Part shown: positions 23,430-34,721 of the stretch, piece after piece
How the letters are laid out: every line of letters starts with the position of its first letter
Numbering within the stretch: position 1 is the first letter of the stretch
Source: Panulirus ornatus
Lineage: Eukaryota > Arthropoda > Malacostraca > Decapoda > Palinuridae
Assembly: GCF_036320965.1 (NCBI RefSeq)
Contig: NC_092225.1
Span: 76,457,435-76,521,434 of the forward strand
Length of the DNA stretch: 64,000 nucleotides
Direction: 5' to 3'
Program-made: the position numbers and the translations under genes
The notes under the pieces: model-generated
Seen by the model: the letters and a program-made list of their open reading frames with translations, nothing else
What the model was told of the DNA's origin: nothing
The model's database searches: none

Positions 23430-24960
23430 GAAGAGGGAAAGTAAACCTGCAATGCGACGCTGGGCAAGCAGATAAAGTTTGAAATTAGCCTGAGTTTCAA
23501 GGTGTCTAAAGATATGGTAATTCAGGAGGGAATCAAAGACTGGAAATGGTAGATGTCAAAGTAATTGGACGATTGCTTAGAGGAGTCAGAACGATCACCC
23601 TTCTCAGGTATGGGATGTATCAATGCATGCTTCCAAGAAGGAAAAGTTTTGGATTTTAAACAGAAACGAAACAGACGAGCAAGCATAGGTGCAAGTTCAG
23701 ACTTACACTCTTTCAGTATACGAGGATGAATGCAATCAGGACCACAAGTCTTGCTGTCCGGAGAGAGAAGCGCTTTTCGGACTCCGAAAAGAGATTACGT
23801 GGAGGGGCGTAGGATTAGTAAGAGGAACATCAGGGTGTGAAGGAATGTTTGAGTCATCCAAGGTGGAGTTAGAGGAGAAACGGGAACTAAAGACATTTGC
23901 TTTGTCTGTGGCAGAACCAGCAACGGAAAAGTGAAAGAAAGGTAGAGCGACAAAAGTTGTTAGAAATGCCCTTAGCTGAAAACCAGAAAGACCTATCAGT
24001 GGATGACGAGGAGAGGTTATCGCACTTCCTTTGAATAAAGGGACGCTTTGCTTCATGGATAATGTGCTTGCAGTGATTACGGTCGGTTATAAAAGCTGAA
24101 TGGGAGCTAAAGAAAGGAGAGTTTCTTCAAGCTCGATAGTCCTTATCCTTTGTCTGAATGGCCTCAGAACAGGAACGGTTGAACCATTGATTAGATGAAG
24201 AGGTCGTCTTGGAGGAAGAAGGGATAAATGCTTCCATTCTCGCTAGGATAAACTCTGCTATGCGTTTTGCGGAGACAGAAAAATCACAACAAAGTAATTT
24301 ACCCAAGGAAAGTTAGAAAAGGAGTTACGTAAGTTATTCCTGTCAACTTTGTTGATGTGCCAGTATTTACGTTTAGAAGGGGCTGCTGGAGGGGAAGGTG
24401 CCGTTAAAATAGTTACATTTATGAGAGTGTGATCAGATGAACCAAATGGGTGAGAGATTGTACTTACAGCGGGATGGACTAGAGATGAAAAACAAATCCA
24501 GAATATTAGGAGAGTGGTCACAGCTGTCGGGTATATGGGTAGGAGAAAATTTGCTCTAAATCATTGAGAATGTTGAATGTGAAGACTTCAATCCCTTCAT
24601 CATTGGTATGGGAGGAATTCAATCGTTCCTTATTGTGAACTTTGAAATCCCTGAGGTAGAGGATCTCGGTTCGCGGGTGAGAGGATGCCATTTGTAGATT
24701 TAGGAGAGAGTAATAGGTGAAACTGAGGAAAAGTGTGGCAGTAGGAAGACAGACCTTGAGCCACATTAACATCAAAGACTGGGAACTCAAGGTTCGTTAA
24801 GCGTGCAACAGGTGTGTTGATGCTGGAATAAGCACACACCACGTTTTTGAACCGGAATTGTGAGTGGAGAGTATAGTTGGATTTGAAGAAGGGACAAGTG
24901 AGATTGTTAAATGTCTGCTTATTCAACAAAGCCATCCCGTTGCATACGTGTAATAATTAT
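23430..24960 (-). mobile_element. Jockey-like LINE remnant: endonuclease and RT start
   Basis: On the - strand the endonuclease end is visible near 24450 (HPFGSSDHTLI, the SDH motif), preceded by FNILNDLEQIFSYPYTR (near 24560). It is followed by an RT N-terminal stretch with CGPDCIHPRILKECKSELAPML near 23690-23760 and a PEKGDRSDSS block near 23600. Frames are broken many times. It matches the 5' half of the element whose 3' half is at 15050-16700. Confidence 0.7.
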
Positions 24961-25031
24961 TCAGTGAACCACCCCATGCGTCTCTCGTTACAGTGTGTGA
25001 GGTGCAGTTGTTTTGAGACGCAAATAAAAAC

Positions 25032-25630
25032 TTTTTTTTTTTTTTTGCTTTGTCGCTGTCTCCCGCGTTTGCGAGGTAGCGCAAGGAAACAGACGAAAGA
25101 AATGGCCCAACCCACCCCCATATACATGTATATACATACGTCCACACACGCAAATATACATACCTACACAGCTTTCCATGGTTTACCCCAGACGCTTCAC
25201 ATGCCTTGATTCAATCCACTGACAGCACGTCAACCCCGGTATACCACATCGCTCCAATTCACTCTATTCCTTGCCCTCCTTTCACCCTCCTGCATGTTCA
25301 GGCCCCGATCACACAAAATCTTTTTCACTCCATCTTTCCACCTCCAATTGGTCTCCCTCTTCTCCTCGTTCCCTCCACCTCCGACACATATATTCTCTTG
25401 GTCAATCTTTCCTCACTCATTCTCTCCATGTGCCCGAACCATTTCAAAACACCCTCTTCTGCTCTCTCAACCATGCTCTTTTTATTTCCACACATCTCTC
25501 TTACCCTTACGTTACTTACTCGATCAAACCACCTCACACCACATATTGTCCTCAAACATCTCATTTCCAGCACATCCATCCTCCTGCGCACAACTCTATC
25601 CATAGCCCACGTCTCGCAACCATACAACAT
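25032..25630 (-). mobile_element. Young LINE-A copy, 5'-truncated, 0.6 kb
   Basis: T15 tail (25032-25046), tail hairpin, short 3' UTR, and the RT C-terminal coding region up to MLYGCETW at 25630. One base is missing in the GRPNW codons near 25349 (T3 to T2), splitting the frame. No target-site duplication could be found; the right flank begins cttatgtagg. Confidence 0.88.
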
Positions 25631-25944
25631 CTTATGTAGGCATTATCTCCGCTGAGCGGTTGGGTCTGTCAACAGGTTGAATATTTTTGTTTTTCATCTT
25701 ACATTGTCTGATTCATCACCAGTACATCTTGATCCCCTGTTGATGAATTCAAACACATTTTTGTCTTTCAAATTTGAAGTGAATTTTAAGGAATTGCATT
25801 ATTGAGGGATTTTAGTGCTAAATTGGTATAATTATGACATTACATTTCCTTTCTTTTGGAGATTGCGATAAAGACTTCTATAATGGGAGAGGTACTACAT
25901 AGTTCATTTATGATATTCTGTAATAACTACATCATCGAAGCATA
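25631..25944. other. Unannotated AT-rich sequence
   Basis: No coding or repeat signal recognised. Confidence 0.5.
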
Positions 25945-26290
25945 TTGAAGGCGAAAGACGTCACAGGACACCCGGAAAAACTTGGGAAATCGTCACTTTG
26001 GCTCTAAGTTGTAGAGTGAGGATGCTCGAGTTTGTGAGAGTTGTGTGTCGATGTGATTCATCAGATACTCCCAGTTATCTTGTGATATGCCATATCTTTC
26101 TGGAGGCCACCAAGCGTCGAGTGTGGTGGAGTGGACGGACCTATATGAACTCATGCCACTGAGGAACGTTATGGAAGAAAATCACGGGTACGTTGAGGTG
26201 ATCCAAGATATGTAGAGACTGGCTTGTCTTCTTGTTTGGCTCTCGATTTTACCCAAAGCTCAGACTTTTCTCTCCCAACATGGCCCGGGC
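25945..26290 (+). repeat. U1 dispersed repeat, copy 2
   Basis: Same order of blocks as 6840-7115 (actcccagt, catctttctggaggcca, gaggtgatccaagat, acccaaagctcag). Slightly longer than copy 1. Confidence 0.65.
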
Positions 26291-26578
26291 AAAACATACC
26301 CTAGTCATAGACCATCTCGAGTGAAAGAGAGTAAGGATTAATCAGGGATCTGGTATTTGTAAACTTGACTCTTAGAGATAGAAAGGTTATATGAAAAAGT
26401 ATAGACGAAAGGAGGAACAGAATTCCAGTTTCTCTGTTTGAGAGAAGAATCCCTGAGTAGCTGGATTCTTCTCAGTAAATGTGGTAAGCAGTAATCAACC
26501 ATGTGCCTCACGTCCAAGCCATAGGGATTGAGACGAATGCGGACACCTCACGAGAACAGTGGCGAAAACAAAATCGGT

Positions 26579-26582
<4 letters not shown>

Positions 26583-26665
<83 letters not shown>
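26583..26665. repeat. (GA)n microsatellite, about 83 bp
   Basis: Pure GA tract. The Arg-Glu or Ser-Leu repeat frames across it are artefacts. Confidence 0.97.
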
Positions 26666-26666
<1 letters not shown>

Positions 26667-27672
26667 AGCATCCCAGAAAGGGATGGTTGAAGAGAGGTCA
26701 TGCCATATACCCTAACCTGTCAGGAGCTAGGTGCCCTCTTTATCGACCAACCCCTAAGGGTGGATGAACAGCTGGGTTGACTGTGGACCGACGATTGGAT
26801 ATGATTGGTTTGCTTGAATTTGCTGGTTAATTACAGATCAGGAAAAACAACTACAAGCGCTCCACCCACACTTATGAGACGGGTAGTAATGGATTTTGGA
26901 TCTTAACGAACTAGTGATTGGTTGTACTTCATTGACGTGGGCGATTAACTTGTTTGTGGCAATTTTCCTTACTTGTTTGTTACTCCGAATAGGTGTGATT
27001 TCTATTTGTTTACTGATTTTTTTTTACGAGGATGGACTTTCCATTAATGTTTTTATAGAATTTTGAAGCTTAACTTCTGAGCGCGAGGAGTATTTTCTGA
27101 TCTCCTTGATGAGAATTCTAGATAAATCTGAATTCGAAGCAAAACATGTTTAACCAAGAGTATAACATAGCAAAGATATTTGTAGGATCACACGTGAATT
27201 GGGATAAATAATATTTAGACAACACTATTTCCAATTCTGCCAGAAATTCTAAAGATTTTGGACCAATTCCCGCGTCAGGTTTATCGTCGTACCACCTCGC
27301 TCATCATCAAGCTCATTACACTTTTAGCCACGCATGAAGCAGGAAACTTCTAAAAATATATTCTATTACTGATCAAATAACTTGCCATTAAAAGATCGGA
27401 ATTAATCTAGAAAAGAAAAAAAAAGATAGTTATAGGGCTGAGGTAAAATTTTGAAATTCATCCTGTGGTGCTCTAAATACTATGATGGAAATATGTAAGC
27501 CAGATTGCAACAATCTAATGGAGACGATCAGAATCACATAACAGACCGCTTATTTAACCTACGAATATCCTGACCGGAATACTGGCCATTTTATGATTTT
27601 GTCTATACAGTAATTTAGAAGGGGACGATTGCAAAGGCAGTCGCCTAACACAGTTTAAATAAACCGAGTTCC
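26666..27672. other. Unannotated sequence upstream of ISCA1
   Basis: No gene or repeat recognised. It probably contains the ISCA1 promoter region, but I see no clear TATA box or initiator to mark it. Confidence 0.4.
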
Positions 27673-27673
27673 A

Positions 27674-27733
<60 letters not shown>

Positions 27734-27735
27734 TA
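27673..27735. repeat. (TA)n microsatellite just upstream of ISCA1
   Basis: TA tract ending about 63 bases before the ISCA1 start codon, so likely within or beside the 5' UTR or promoter. Confidence 0.95.
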
Positions 27736-27797
27736 GCCCAATACCTTTAGGAAGAATAGTAGTGTGGTGTGCCTGATTCAGCAGTTCCATAACAAAC

Positions 27798-27875
27798 ATG
27801 GCATCCGTGGCTACTGCTACGGTCAGGGCAGCTAAAGGAAGACGACTGATACCTACTAGAGCAGCTCTTGTATTG
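27798..27875 (+). CDS. ISCA1: ISCA1 coding exon 1: mitochondrial targeting region
   Basis: First of four exons encoding a 128-residue homologue of ISCA1, the A-type iron-sulfur assembly protein that in animals acts in mitochondria with ISCA2 and IBA57 to supply [4Fe-4S] clusters. The start at 27798 gives 26 residues beginning MASVATATVRAAKGRRLIPT, rich in Arg, Lys and small residues with no acidic residue, as expected for a mitochondrial presequence. It aligns with the human N-terminus, which also has a TRAAL segment at this point. The exon ends in phase 0 at a good donor (GTAGGT, 27876). The assembled protein is one residue shorter than human ISCA1 (129). No in-frame stop or frameshift is present in the four exons. 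Confidence 0.93.
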
Positions 27876-28529
27876 GTAGGTAGAGAATAGGAAAGTAACG
27901 ATGGCATCAATCTGAATTAGGTGCTCCCATTCTTATTACTAATTTTTCAATCTGGATTGTATCATAAACACTCCAATATGTGAACCTCGGGCTGATTAAG
28001 GTAGATAAGGGACCGAAATGCTCCCAAGGTTAACAGGGTGCTGTGTAAGCCAAAGAATGACATTTACTCTGTAACTCGACATTTTGCTCTGGATAGGGCT
28101 GTTCTGTGTAGTATAGATCATCAAAATTTTGCAAGGTTCGCAAGAGCCGATTACTCAACAGATTTTATGGGCCCTTCCCACATCCACTCCTGTTTTTTTG
28201 GGTAAAGTTCCAGTTTGTGGACACCACAGAAATAACCTAGGCTTGGAAGAAATCAGTGAAGTCATTATGTCTAGTAGAAGTGATTTTGAGTCAGGAAACA
28301 TTGGAGCATTGCATTTTATGTTATGTAAGTAGATAATGAGAACAGGGGCTACGATGATGTGGGACAGTGGTTTAAAAGTATGGGAAAGGGTAAAAGCCTG
28401 GAATAGAGACATCACTATTTCAGGTTTGATGTCTTTGTTTTTCTTTTATGAATTCTTGGTCCTGGAATGAATGATATAGTAGTGTATGATTTTATTTCAC
28501 CTTAAAATCTCCCTTTACATATAGATGAA

Positions 28530-29390
28530 CTTGCTTGTTGTAGGATCATGAGGGCTAGGGAAGATATGGGTTGTGTGTGAGAGTAGGCGATAGAAGGTAA
28601 ATGTAAGTAAAAATAAAGTAATGGTGTTTGAAAGGAAAGAGAGTGAAAGTATAGATTCTGTTAAATCCTATAGAGGGAAACAAGAAAGTGTACTAAGTTG
28701 TGCTTTGGATGTGAGGGGGGAAAATGCTGGGAGAAGTGAGAGAATTTAAGTATCTAGGAGCTGTCTTGAGTAAGTGTGGTGATGTGGAAGGAGATATAAG
28801 GGAGAGAGCAGCACAGGGTGAAAGAGTCAGTGGGTCTCTTAATAGAATTATGAAGGGTAGAGAGGATTAATGGCAGCAGAGTCCTCCCAATCTTGACTTA
28901 TGCAGCTGAAACATGGACGTGGAAAGAGTCTTAGAGGTCAAGAATCCAGACTGTGGAAATGTGCCATTTGAGAAGAGCATGTGGTGTGATTAGATGGAAT
29001 GGAGAAAGAAATGAAAGGGTGTATGAGGGATATAGTATGGCAGGGATTGCGAAGGGAGTGAATGTGGAGTGGTAGAATGGGTGAAACATAATACTTTGAG
29101 GTGGTTTTGGCTTGTGGATTGAATGCAAGACTGGGAGTTTACAAGAAGAGTGTATGATAGTACAATTAAAGAGCTTGGTGTGAGTGGAAGAGCAAGTGTG
29201 ACATGAGCAAATAGGGTGGAGGAATACTGGAGGGAGAGAAATAGTGGAAGAATGTGTGAAATGGTTTATGCAAAGGAGGCATGTAAGGACAGGAATACGT
29301 GGAGACTTTTCCTGTGGCCAGCCTTTGATGGAAGTTCCTGGAGGGAATGGGTGTCAGAGATATAGATAGATAGATAGGTACTGCAAAATG
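28530..29390 (+). mobile_element. LINE-B fragment, RT C-terminus, in ISCA1 intron 1
   Basis: Short blocks in shifting frames match a LINE C-terminus: VNVSKNKVMVFERKE (near 28600), a FKYLGAVLS-like region (near 28745), then LTYAAETWTW-like, RRACGVIRWNGERNERV-like and the closing WRLFLWPAFDGSSWREWV region. It ends in gatatagatagatagatagg, a GATA-type 3' tail shared with the LINE-B ends at 31437 and 50232. Non-functional. Confidence 0.65.
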
Positions 29391-30601
29391 AAATGTGAAA
29401 ATTTAAGAATATGCTCTTTTAAAGTATAAAGAGAGCACTTGTGAAGGACAGAAAGTAGATAAAAACGAGTTGGAAAATTAGGATACAGAAAAATGGAGAT
29501 AGGAGATGGGAAATAAAAAGAAAGCCTGGAAAGTTATCAGAAATGGAAGGAAGATGTAAAAGAAGATAATGGGCCATCACCTGTAATATTATATAAAATT
29601 ATAATCAATGATATATGATTTATGCAGAGTAGAGGAGGAAGACAGGTTTTATTCCATAGAGCCCAGAATATTGAGAGGAAAGAAGGGAGCTGGAATTATA
29701 AATAGAAGAACAAAATCAGACAACTTGTTTAGAAAAGAGAATTCAGAAGATGTGAAAGAACTGATTTATAAACTTCAGAAAATAAAAGAGAGAAGACAGG
29801 AACAAAGACAACAAAAACATTATGTAAACAATTAAGGTATTCATAGCAGACCTGAGCACAGTAGATTTGATGCACCAACAGCAAAAGGAAGGTGCTTTCG
29901 GGAAGTTAAGACCCTTTGAAGTACATCTGAAGTAAACTGAATTGGAATTCTCGGTATCATTACATATTCTTATGAAAGGCATGCACAGTACCCTATTTAT
30001 CTCTGCCATGTTTCTCTCTTTAATTGGTTATGTAAACAGTGAATTCAGATGTGTCAATAGATTTAAAATTTGGCATTGCAGGAGAGATCTCACCCATTAA
30101 TACTAACCCTAAATTTAAGTAGACATTTTGTTTCGCAGGAATTCAGATTTTAGATGTTTTTGGACCAAGGATTTTCTGACGAGTTAGGTACATATCTGTG
30201 GAAGTTTTAAGGTTATGGTAGGCAGACAGAATAATTTAGGCAGGTAAAACATATTGTGTGGAATGTGGATGGCTTTTGAAACTCACTGGCTGTTTACATA
30301 AATAATTTTCCTGTGAAAAAAGAATGCTTCTCTTATCGCCTGCAGTTTGTAAAATGCAGTGAAGAGAAATAGGAGCAGGGCACTGGAATCCTTCCTTCCT
30401 GTGTTATCACTAAATGTAGGAACAGAGTGAGTCAAGCAAAGACTTCTCCTGAAGGTCATTCTCACTGCTACCTGACTAAGATGAGAATGGGCAAGCAGTA
30501 ATAAAAAATGCTGAAAAGTATGTATTTTGTATTTGACTCTCATGATATATTTTTGTATGCAGCATTTGAAGGATTTGAAAAAAAAATTTCTTTAATTTCA
30601 G
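29391..30601. other. Rest of ISCA1 intron 1, no feature recognised
   Basis: AT-rich intronic sequence. An open + frame at 29608-29835 is Lys/Glu/Arg-rich and unrecognised. The sequence ends in the acceptor tttaatttcag (AG at 30600-30601). Confidence 0.5.
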
Positions 30602-30655
30602 ACACAGAGTGCTGTTCAGAAAGTTCGAGAATTATTAGACAAAAACCCAGAGGCA
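30602..30655 (+). CDS. ISCA1: ISCA1 coding exon 2
   Basis: Fifty-four bases, 18 residues (TQSAVQKVRELLDKNPEA), phase 0 at both ends. It continues the A-type Fe-S family start (human has LTPSAVNKIKQLL). Acceptor ttaatttcag and donor GTAAGT are both strong. A LINE-A fragment begins only about 11 bases after the exon, yet the donor is intact. Confidence 0.92.
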
Positions 30656-30666
30656 GTAAGTATCAA

Positions 30667-31056
30667 AATTTGTAAGCAGCATTTATAGATCTGGAGAAGG
30701 CATATGATAAGAGTTGATAGAGGTGCTTTGTGTAAGGCCTTAAGATTATATGGTATGAGAGGTAAGTGGCTAGAAGCAGTGAAAAGTTTTTACCAGGGAT
30801 GTAAGGCATATGTACGAGTAGGAAGAGAGGAGAGTGATTGGTTCCCTGTGAATGTTGGTCTGAGGCAGGGGTGTGTGATATCCCCATGGTTGTTTAATTT
30901 GTTTATGGATAAGGTGGTTAGGGAGGTAAATGCAAGTGTTTTGGAGATAGGGGCAAGTATGTAGTCTGTTGGGGATGAGAAGGCATGGAAAGTAGTCAGT
31001 TGTTGTTCGCTGATGATACAGCGCTGGTGGCTGATTCAGGTGAGAAACTGCTGAAG
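30667..31056 (+). mobile_element. Old LINE-A RT fragment in ISCA1 intron 2
   Basis: Covers RT motifs A to C: FIDLEKAYD-like near 30685, LRQGCVISPWLFNLFMDKVV near 30860, and FADDTALVAD near 31010. It stops at the LQKLV region (gagaaactgctgaag). Confidence 0.85.
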
Positions 31057-31059
31057 TTA

Positions 31060-31332
31060 GCGACGTAGCACAAGGAAACAGATGAAAGAATGGCCCAGCC
31101 CACCCACATACACATGTATATACATAAATGCCCACACAGGCACATATACATACTTATACATTTCAATGTATACATACATACACATACACAGACATATACG
31201 TGTATGTATCTACATATTCATACGTGCTGCCTTCATCCATTTCCGTAACCACCTCGCCATATGTGAAATGGCACCCCTTCCCCCCATGTGTGCGCAAGGT
31301 AGCGCTAGGGAAAGACAACAAAGCTATCTATG
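31060..31332 (-). mobile_element. Old LINE-A long 3' UTR fragment, opposite orientation
   Basis: Antisense copy of the long 3' UTR: tail hairpin half (gtagcacaaggaaacagatg), TATG-rich stretch, then the ggtagcgctagggaaagacaac module to 31325. It abuts the + strand RT fragment, so the two parts meet head-on with the intervening element sequence lost. Confidence 0.8.
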
Positions 31333-31436
31333 GAGAGGTGATTATGTTTTCCTCAGTTGCACTCAGAAATTCTTATTGACCATTTCAAATTACCATTGTA
31401 CACAAACTACTGTACAGCTGCAGTTCAGCATACTAT

Positions 31437-32555
31437 CTATTTATCTATATATCTGATGCCTGTTTCCTCCCATTTAGGGGTAGGCCACAGCATGAGTCTC
31501 CACTTATCCCTCTCCTTACATGCCTCCCTCACATACACCAATCCATGCATTCTTCCACCATTTCTTTCCCTCCAGTAGTCCTCCACTGTATTTCCCCATG
31601 TCACAGGTGGTCTTCCCATCACACCAGCCCCTTTATATACTCTCCTTGTAAACTCCCCATTTTGCTTTTTTTCCACATGCCAAAACCTCCTCAAAGTATT
31701 ATGTTTTACCTCCTCCTCTACCACTCCACAATTTATTCCCTTTTTATTCCATGCCGTACAAAATATCTCATACACCCCCTCATTTCTTTCTTCACTCCAT
31801 CTAGTCATACCACATGCTCATCTCATATAGCTCATTTCCACAGCCTGGATACTTGACCTCTGTGACTCATTCTGCATGCATGTTTCAGGAGGACAGTGCT
31901 GTACCTAAATCCCTTCTTTAACCCCATACTTACACCCCTACTCTTCATTATTATATTAAGGGACCCAATGACTCTATCCTGTGCTTTTCTCTCTCAGCTT
32001 TCCTTCCTTATTGTTATACATACCCAAGATCACTCCTAGATACTTAAATTCTCTCAGCTCTTTTACCCTTTATCTCCCCATATCAGTAACACAGTAAGTA
32101 CTTTTTCTTCTTTTACTGTATATGGCTGTGCAAAATCTGTTTCCTTTCAAACACCAGTTTTACTTTTACTTGCATTTTTTTTCAATCACTTTTGCTTCAA
32201 CACATCATAAAAAACACAACCTTCTGCAACTCCTCTTCACTCTTGCTCGGCAAACAACACAGCATCATCTGCAGACAGGCTTGTTACTATTCACCATACC
32301 TCACCACCATACTCCATCTCTGCACCCCTATCCCTAATTTTGCTTTTTCTTCTCTTCAACAGCATTTGTAATCTTATCCATCTACCATGCATTTCCCTTT
32401 TTATTCTTATTTTTCACAACCTTGTATCCAACTATTAATTTACATATGACTGCATCCTAATATTTATTGCTCTTTCATCTAAACTATATGTCACCCTCCT
32501 TGCATTCTTTCTGATTTGTCTTCTCACTTGCCAGCACTTTTACTTTTCCATTCCT
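31437..32555 (-). mobile_element. LINE-B fragment, RT to 3' end, in ISCA1 intron 2
   Basis: The clearest LINE-B copy. On the - strand an open frame from 31808 to 31437 encodes the C-terminus (VVEEEVKHNTLRRFWHVEK, GRPPVTWGNTVEDYWRERN, ending WPTPKWEETGIRYIDK). Upstream (32050-32290) are a LREFKYLGVILG-like block and a decayed (A)DDAVLFAEQE motif C. The 3' end is a GATA-type repeat at 31437-31455. Frames are broken above 31850. Confidence 0.7.
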
Positions 32556-32559
32556 CCCA

Positions 32560-32985
32560 GAATGGCATTACATTTGAAACATTGAAACTCATGGTGAACT
32601 TCCTCAAGGAACAGTTCTTTATGAAACCCTCTTCAGTCTCTTCCTCTGCAACCTTCCGTTACCTCTACAAAACTACAATTTGAAGGTTCTTTCATGTACA
32701 GATGACGTCACAGTCATAACAATGCCCTAACACCACAGTAGCAGCTATGAACGTGAAGCACTACATTACAGAGTTTGAAGAGTGGTTCATCAAGAATAGA
32801 ATGTCTGCATCTACACAGAAGTCTTTAGTCACAGTTTTAACCCCGGACAGAAATGAATCCAGCTCACACCCTTCAGTCACCTTGAATGGACAGTCTCCCC
32901 CACTGAACAGATCACCAACCATTCCAGGGATCATGTATAACACACATGACATTCAGTCCCCACGCCAGTAACTTTAATACAAAGG
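32560..32985 (+). mobile_element. Jockey-like RT fragment in ISCA1 intron 2
   Basis: Blocks: PQGTVLYETLFSLFLCNLPL (near 32605, motif B region), LSCTDDVTVIT (near 32694, motif C, first residue of the box changed to T), EFEEWFIKNRMSASTQKS (near 32770) and TPDRNESSSHPSVTLNGQ (near 32850). The second half is open from 32747 to 32971; a stop precedes it. Confidence 0.75.
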
Positions 32986-33024
32986 GAACACTTACTAACT
33001 GCCCTCAGAACATTAACTGATACC

Positions 33025-33538
33025 AGAATTATACACATCCAGGCCCCACAGATGTTTCACTTGCTCTGGTTCAGTCCATTGATGGCATGTTGACCCCAGT
33101 ATACCACATTGTTCCAATTCACACCATTCCGTGCATGCCTTTCACCCTCCTGCATGTTCAGGCCCTGATCTCCCCAAATTTTTTTCACTCCATCCTTCCA
33201 CCTCCATTTTGGTCACCCACTTTTCCTTGTTCCCTCCACTTCTGAAACATATGTCCTCTTTGTCACTTTCCTCGCTCATTTTATCCATATATCCAAACCG
33301 TTTCAACACCCCCTCTTCTGCTATCTCAACCAACCACACTTTTTATTACCACACATCTCCCTTACCCTTTCATTATTTACTCGATTAAACCACCTCACAC
33401 CACATATTATCCTCAGACATTTCATTTCCAGCACATTCATTCTCCTCCACACAACCCTATCAATAGGCCATTTCTTGCAACCATGTAATGTTGTTGAAAC
33501 TACTATTCCTTCTCACATACTCATTTTTGCTCTCCAAT
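33025..33538 (-). mobile_element. Old LINE-A fragment, 3' UTR and RT C-terminus
   Basis: Antisense of the RT C-terminal region (EGVLKRFGYMDKM, equivalent to the GHMERM block, near 33300) and the first part of the 3' UTR (from 33025). Decayed, in ISCA1 intron 2. Confidence 0.8.
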
Positions 33539-33950
33539 CAGAATATCTAGAGACAAACTGTCTGCTGGCAAATATTAGAATAGCTTTCAAGTATAAGGAT
33601 AAAGAAATATTTAGCAAGTTTATTCACATTTCATGTTATGTCCTCTCAGAATGCTGTCCACTGTCCACTATGTCTGTCTTTTTTAAACTTAAAAGTTACC
33701 CCTCAGTCTTTTCTATTTCAGGGTGGGTAAATTAAAGCCTTTCCCTGTAGCTTTGTTCTCTTAATTTTGGTACTATCTTTGTGCATCTTTAAGTGCATTT
33801 ACCAACCCTGAGAAGTATATTCTTGTTTTGGCCATATGTAAAATGTGAATAAACATGCTAAATAATTTCTTTATCCTTATACTTGAAAATTATTCTAATA
33901 TTTGCCAGCAGACTGGTTGTCTCTTTAGATATTCTTCTGATGTGGGACTC
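33539..33950. repeat. Imperfect inverted repeat, arms about 100 bp
   Basis: The left arm 33539-33636 (gaatatctagagacaaact through gtttattcacat) is the near-reverse complement of 33837-33950, with a spacer of about 200 bp. The right arm continues into sequence shared with 59484-59700, so the arms derive from a CR1-like element. Confidence 0.7.
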
Positions 33951-34090
33951 ACAACAGGTTAGGAACGATGTTTACTCCCAAGTCCTAACACACACAATCT
34001 TGAAGTTTGCTTTCTGCAAGGTGATAACTCTCTCTATTGAGGTTATTTTTGCTTTGTCCCAACCTCATTACATTGCATTTGCTTGAGAGA
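33837..34090 (-). mobile_element. CR1-like LINE fragment
   Basis: Matches 59484-59700 in order: the ttatccttatac/cttatgttag start, a caacaggttaggaacgatgtt-like block, and tttgctttgtcccaacctcattacattgcat near 34050. Decayed. Confidence 0.5.
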
Positions 34091-34109
34091 GAGAGAAAAA
34101 AGGAAAGGT

Positions 34110-34660
34110 TGAGTGCGCTCGAGGATTGCTTGTGATTGGGAACGTGTTGGATATTTGATTATTTGTCCCAGAGCATTAAGGATGGAGAAAGAAAAGGCCT
34201 TGGCTTTTCCAGGATCATTCCAGGCTACCCTGACCAATTCTTGTGGTACACAGTGAATTGAAATCTCCTGTTTAGAGGATTTCAACACATGGGTATGAAG
34301 ATAGCTGTGCCTTAGGGTAGTAAGTCAAATAGTTGAAGAGTTGTACATAGTTGAAGGAATTAGGTTGGAAATATAGGCAACATAAATGCAGAGTTATAGG
34401 GGGTAGAGAAATTTTAAGTCTGATGGAATCAAAGTTAGGAGACTCAAGATCCAAGAGGTAAGCAATTGAAAGTTTTGTATAACTGTAGGCACAAACACCA
34501 CCCTTGGAACTGAAATGATGATGGAGATTAAAGTTAAATCTCTAATGTGTAGAAGGGAAGAAGCTTTGGACTGTTGGTTTTCATAGAAAAGATCAGAGTA
34601 GAAAGTGGATATATGGTGGTCAACAGAGGGAAGGTCATACTTGAGACTCAGATGTTGAAG
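34110..34660 (-). mobile_element. Jockey-like endonuclease fragment
   Basis: On the - strand: VAWNDPGKAKAFSFSILNAL followed by GQIIKYPTR (near 34170-34240), matching the FNILNDLEQIFSYPYTR region of the Jockey endonuclease at 24518-24790. Upstream blocks (33-40 residues, near 34330-34600) are consistent with the same domain but frameshifted. Confidence 0.6.
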
Positions 34661-34721
34661 AAATGAATAAAGAAGGGTTTCAGTTGCTTAATGTTAGTCA
34701 AGGGCTTTGGGAATAATTAAC

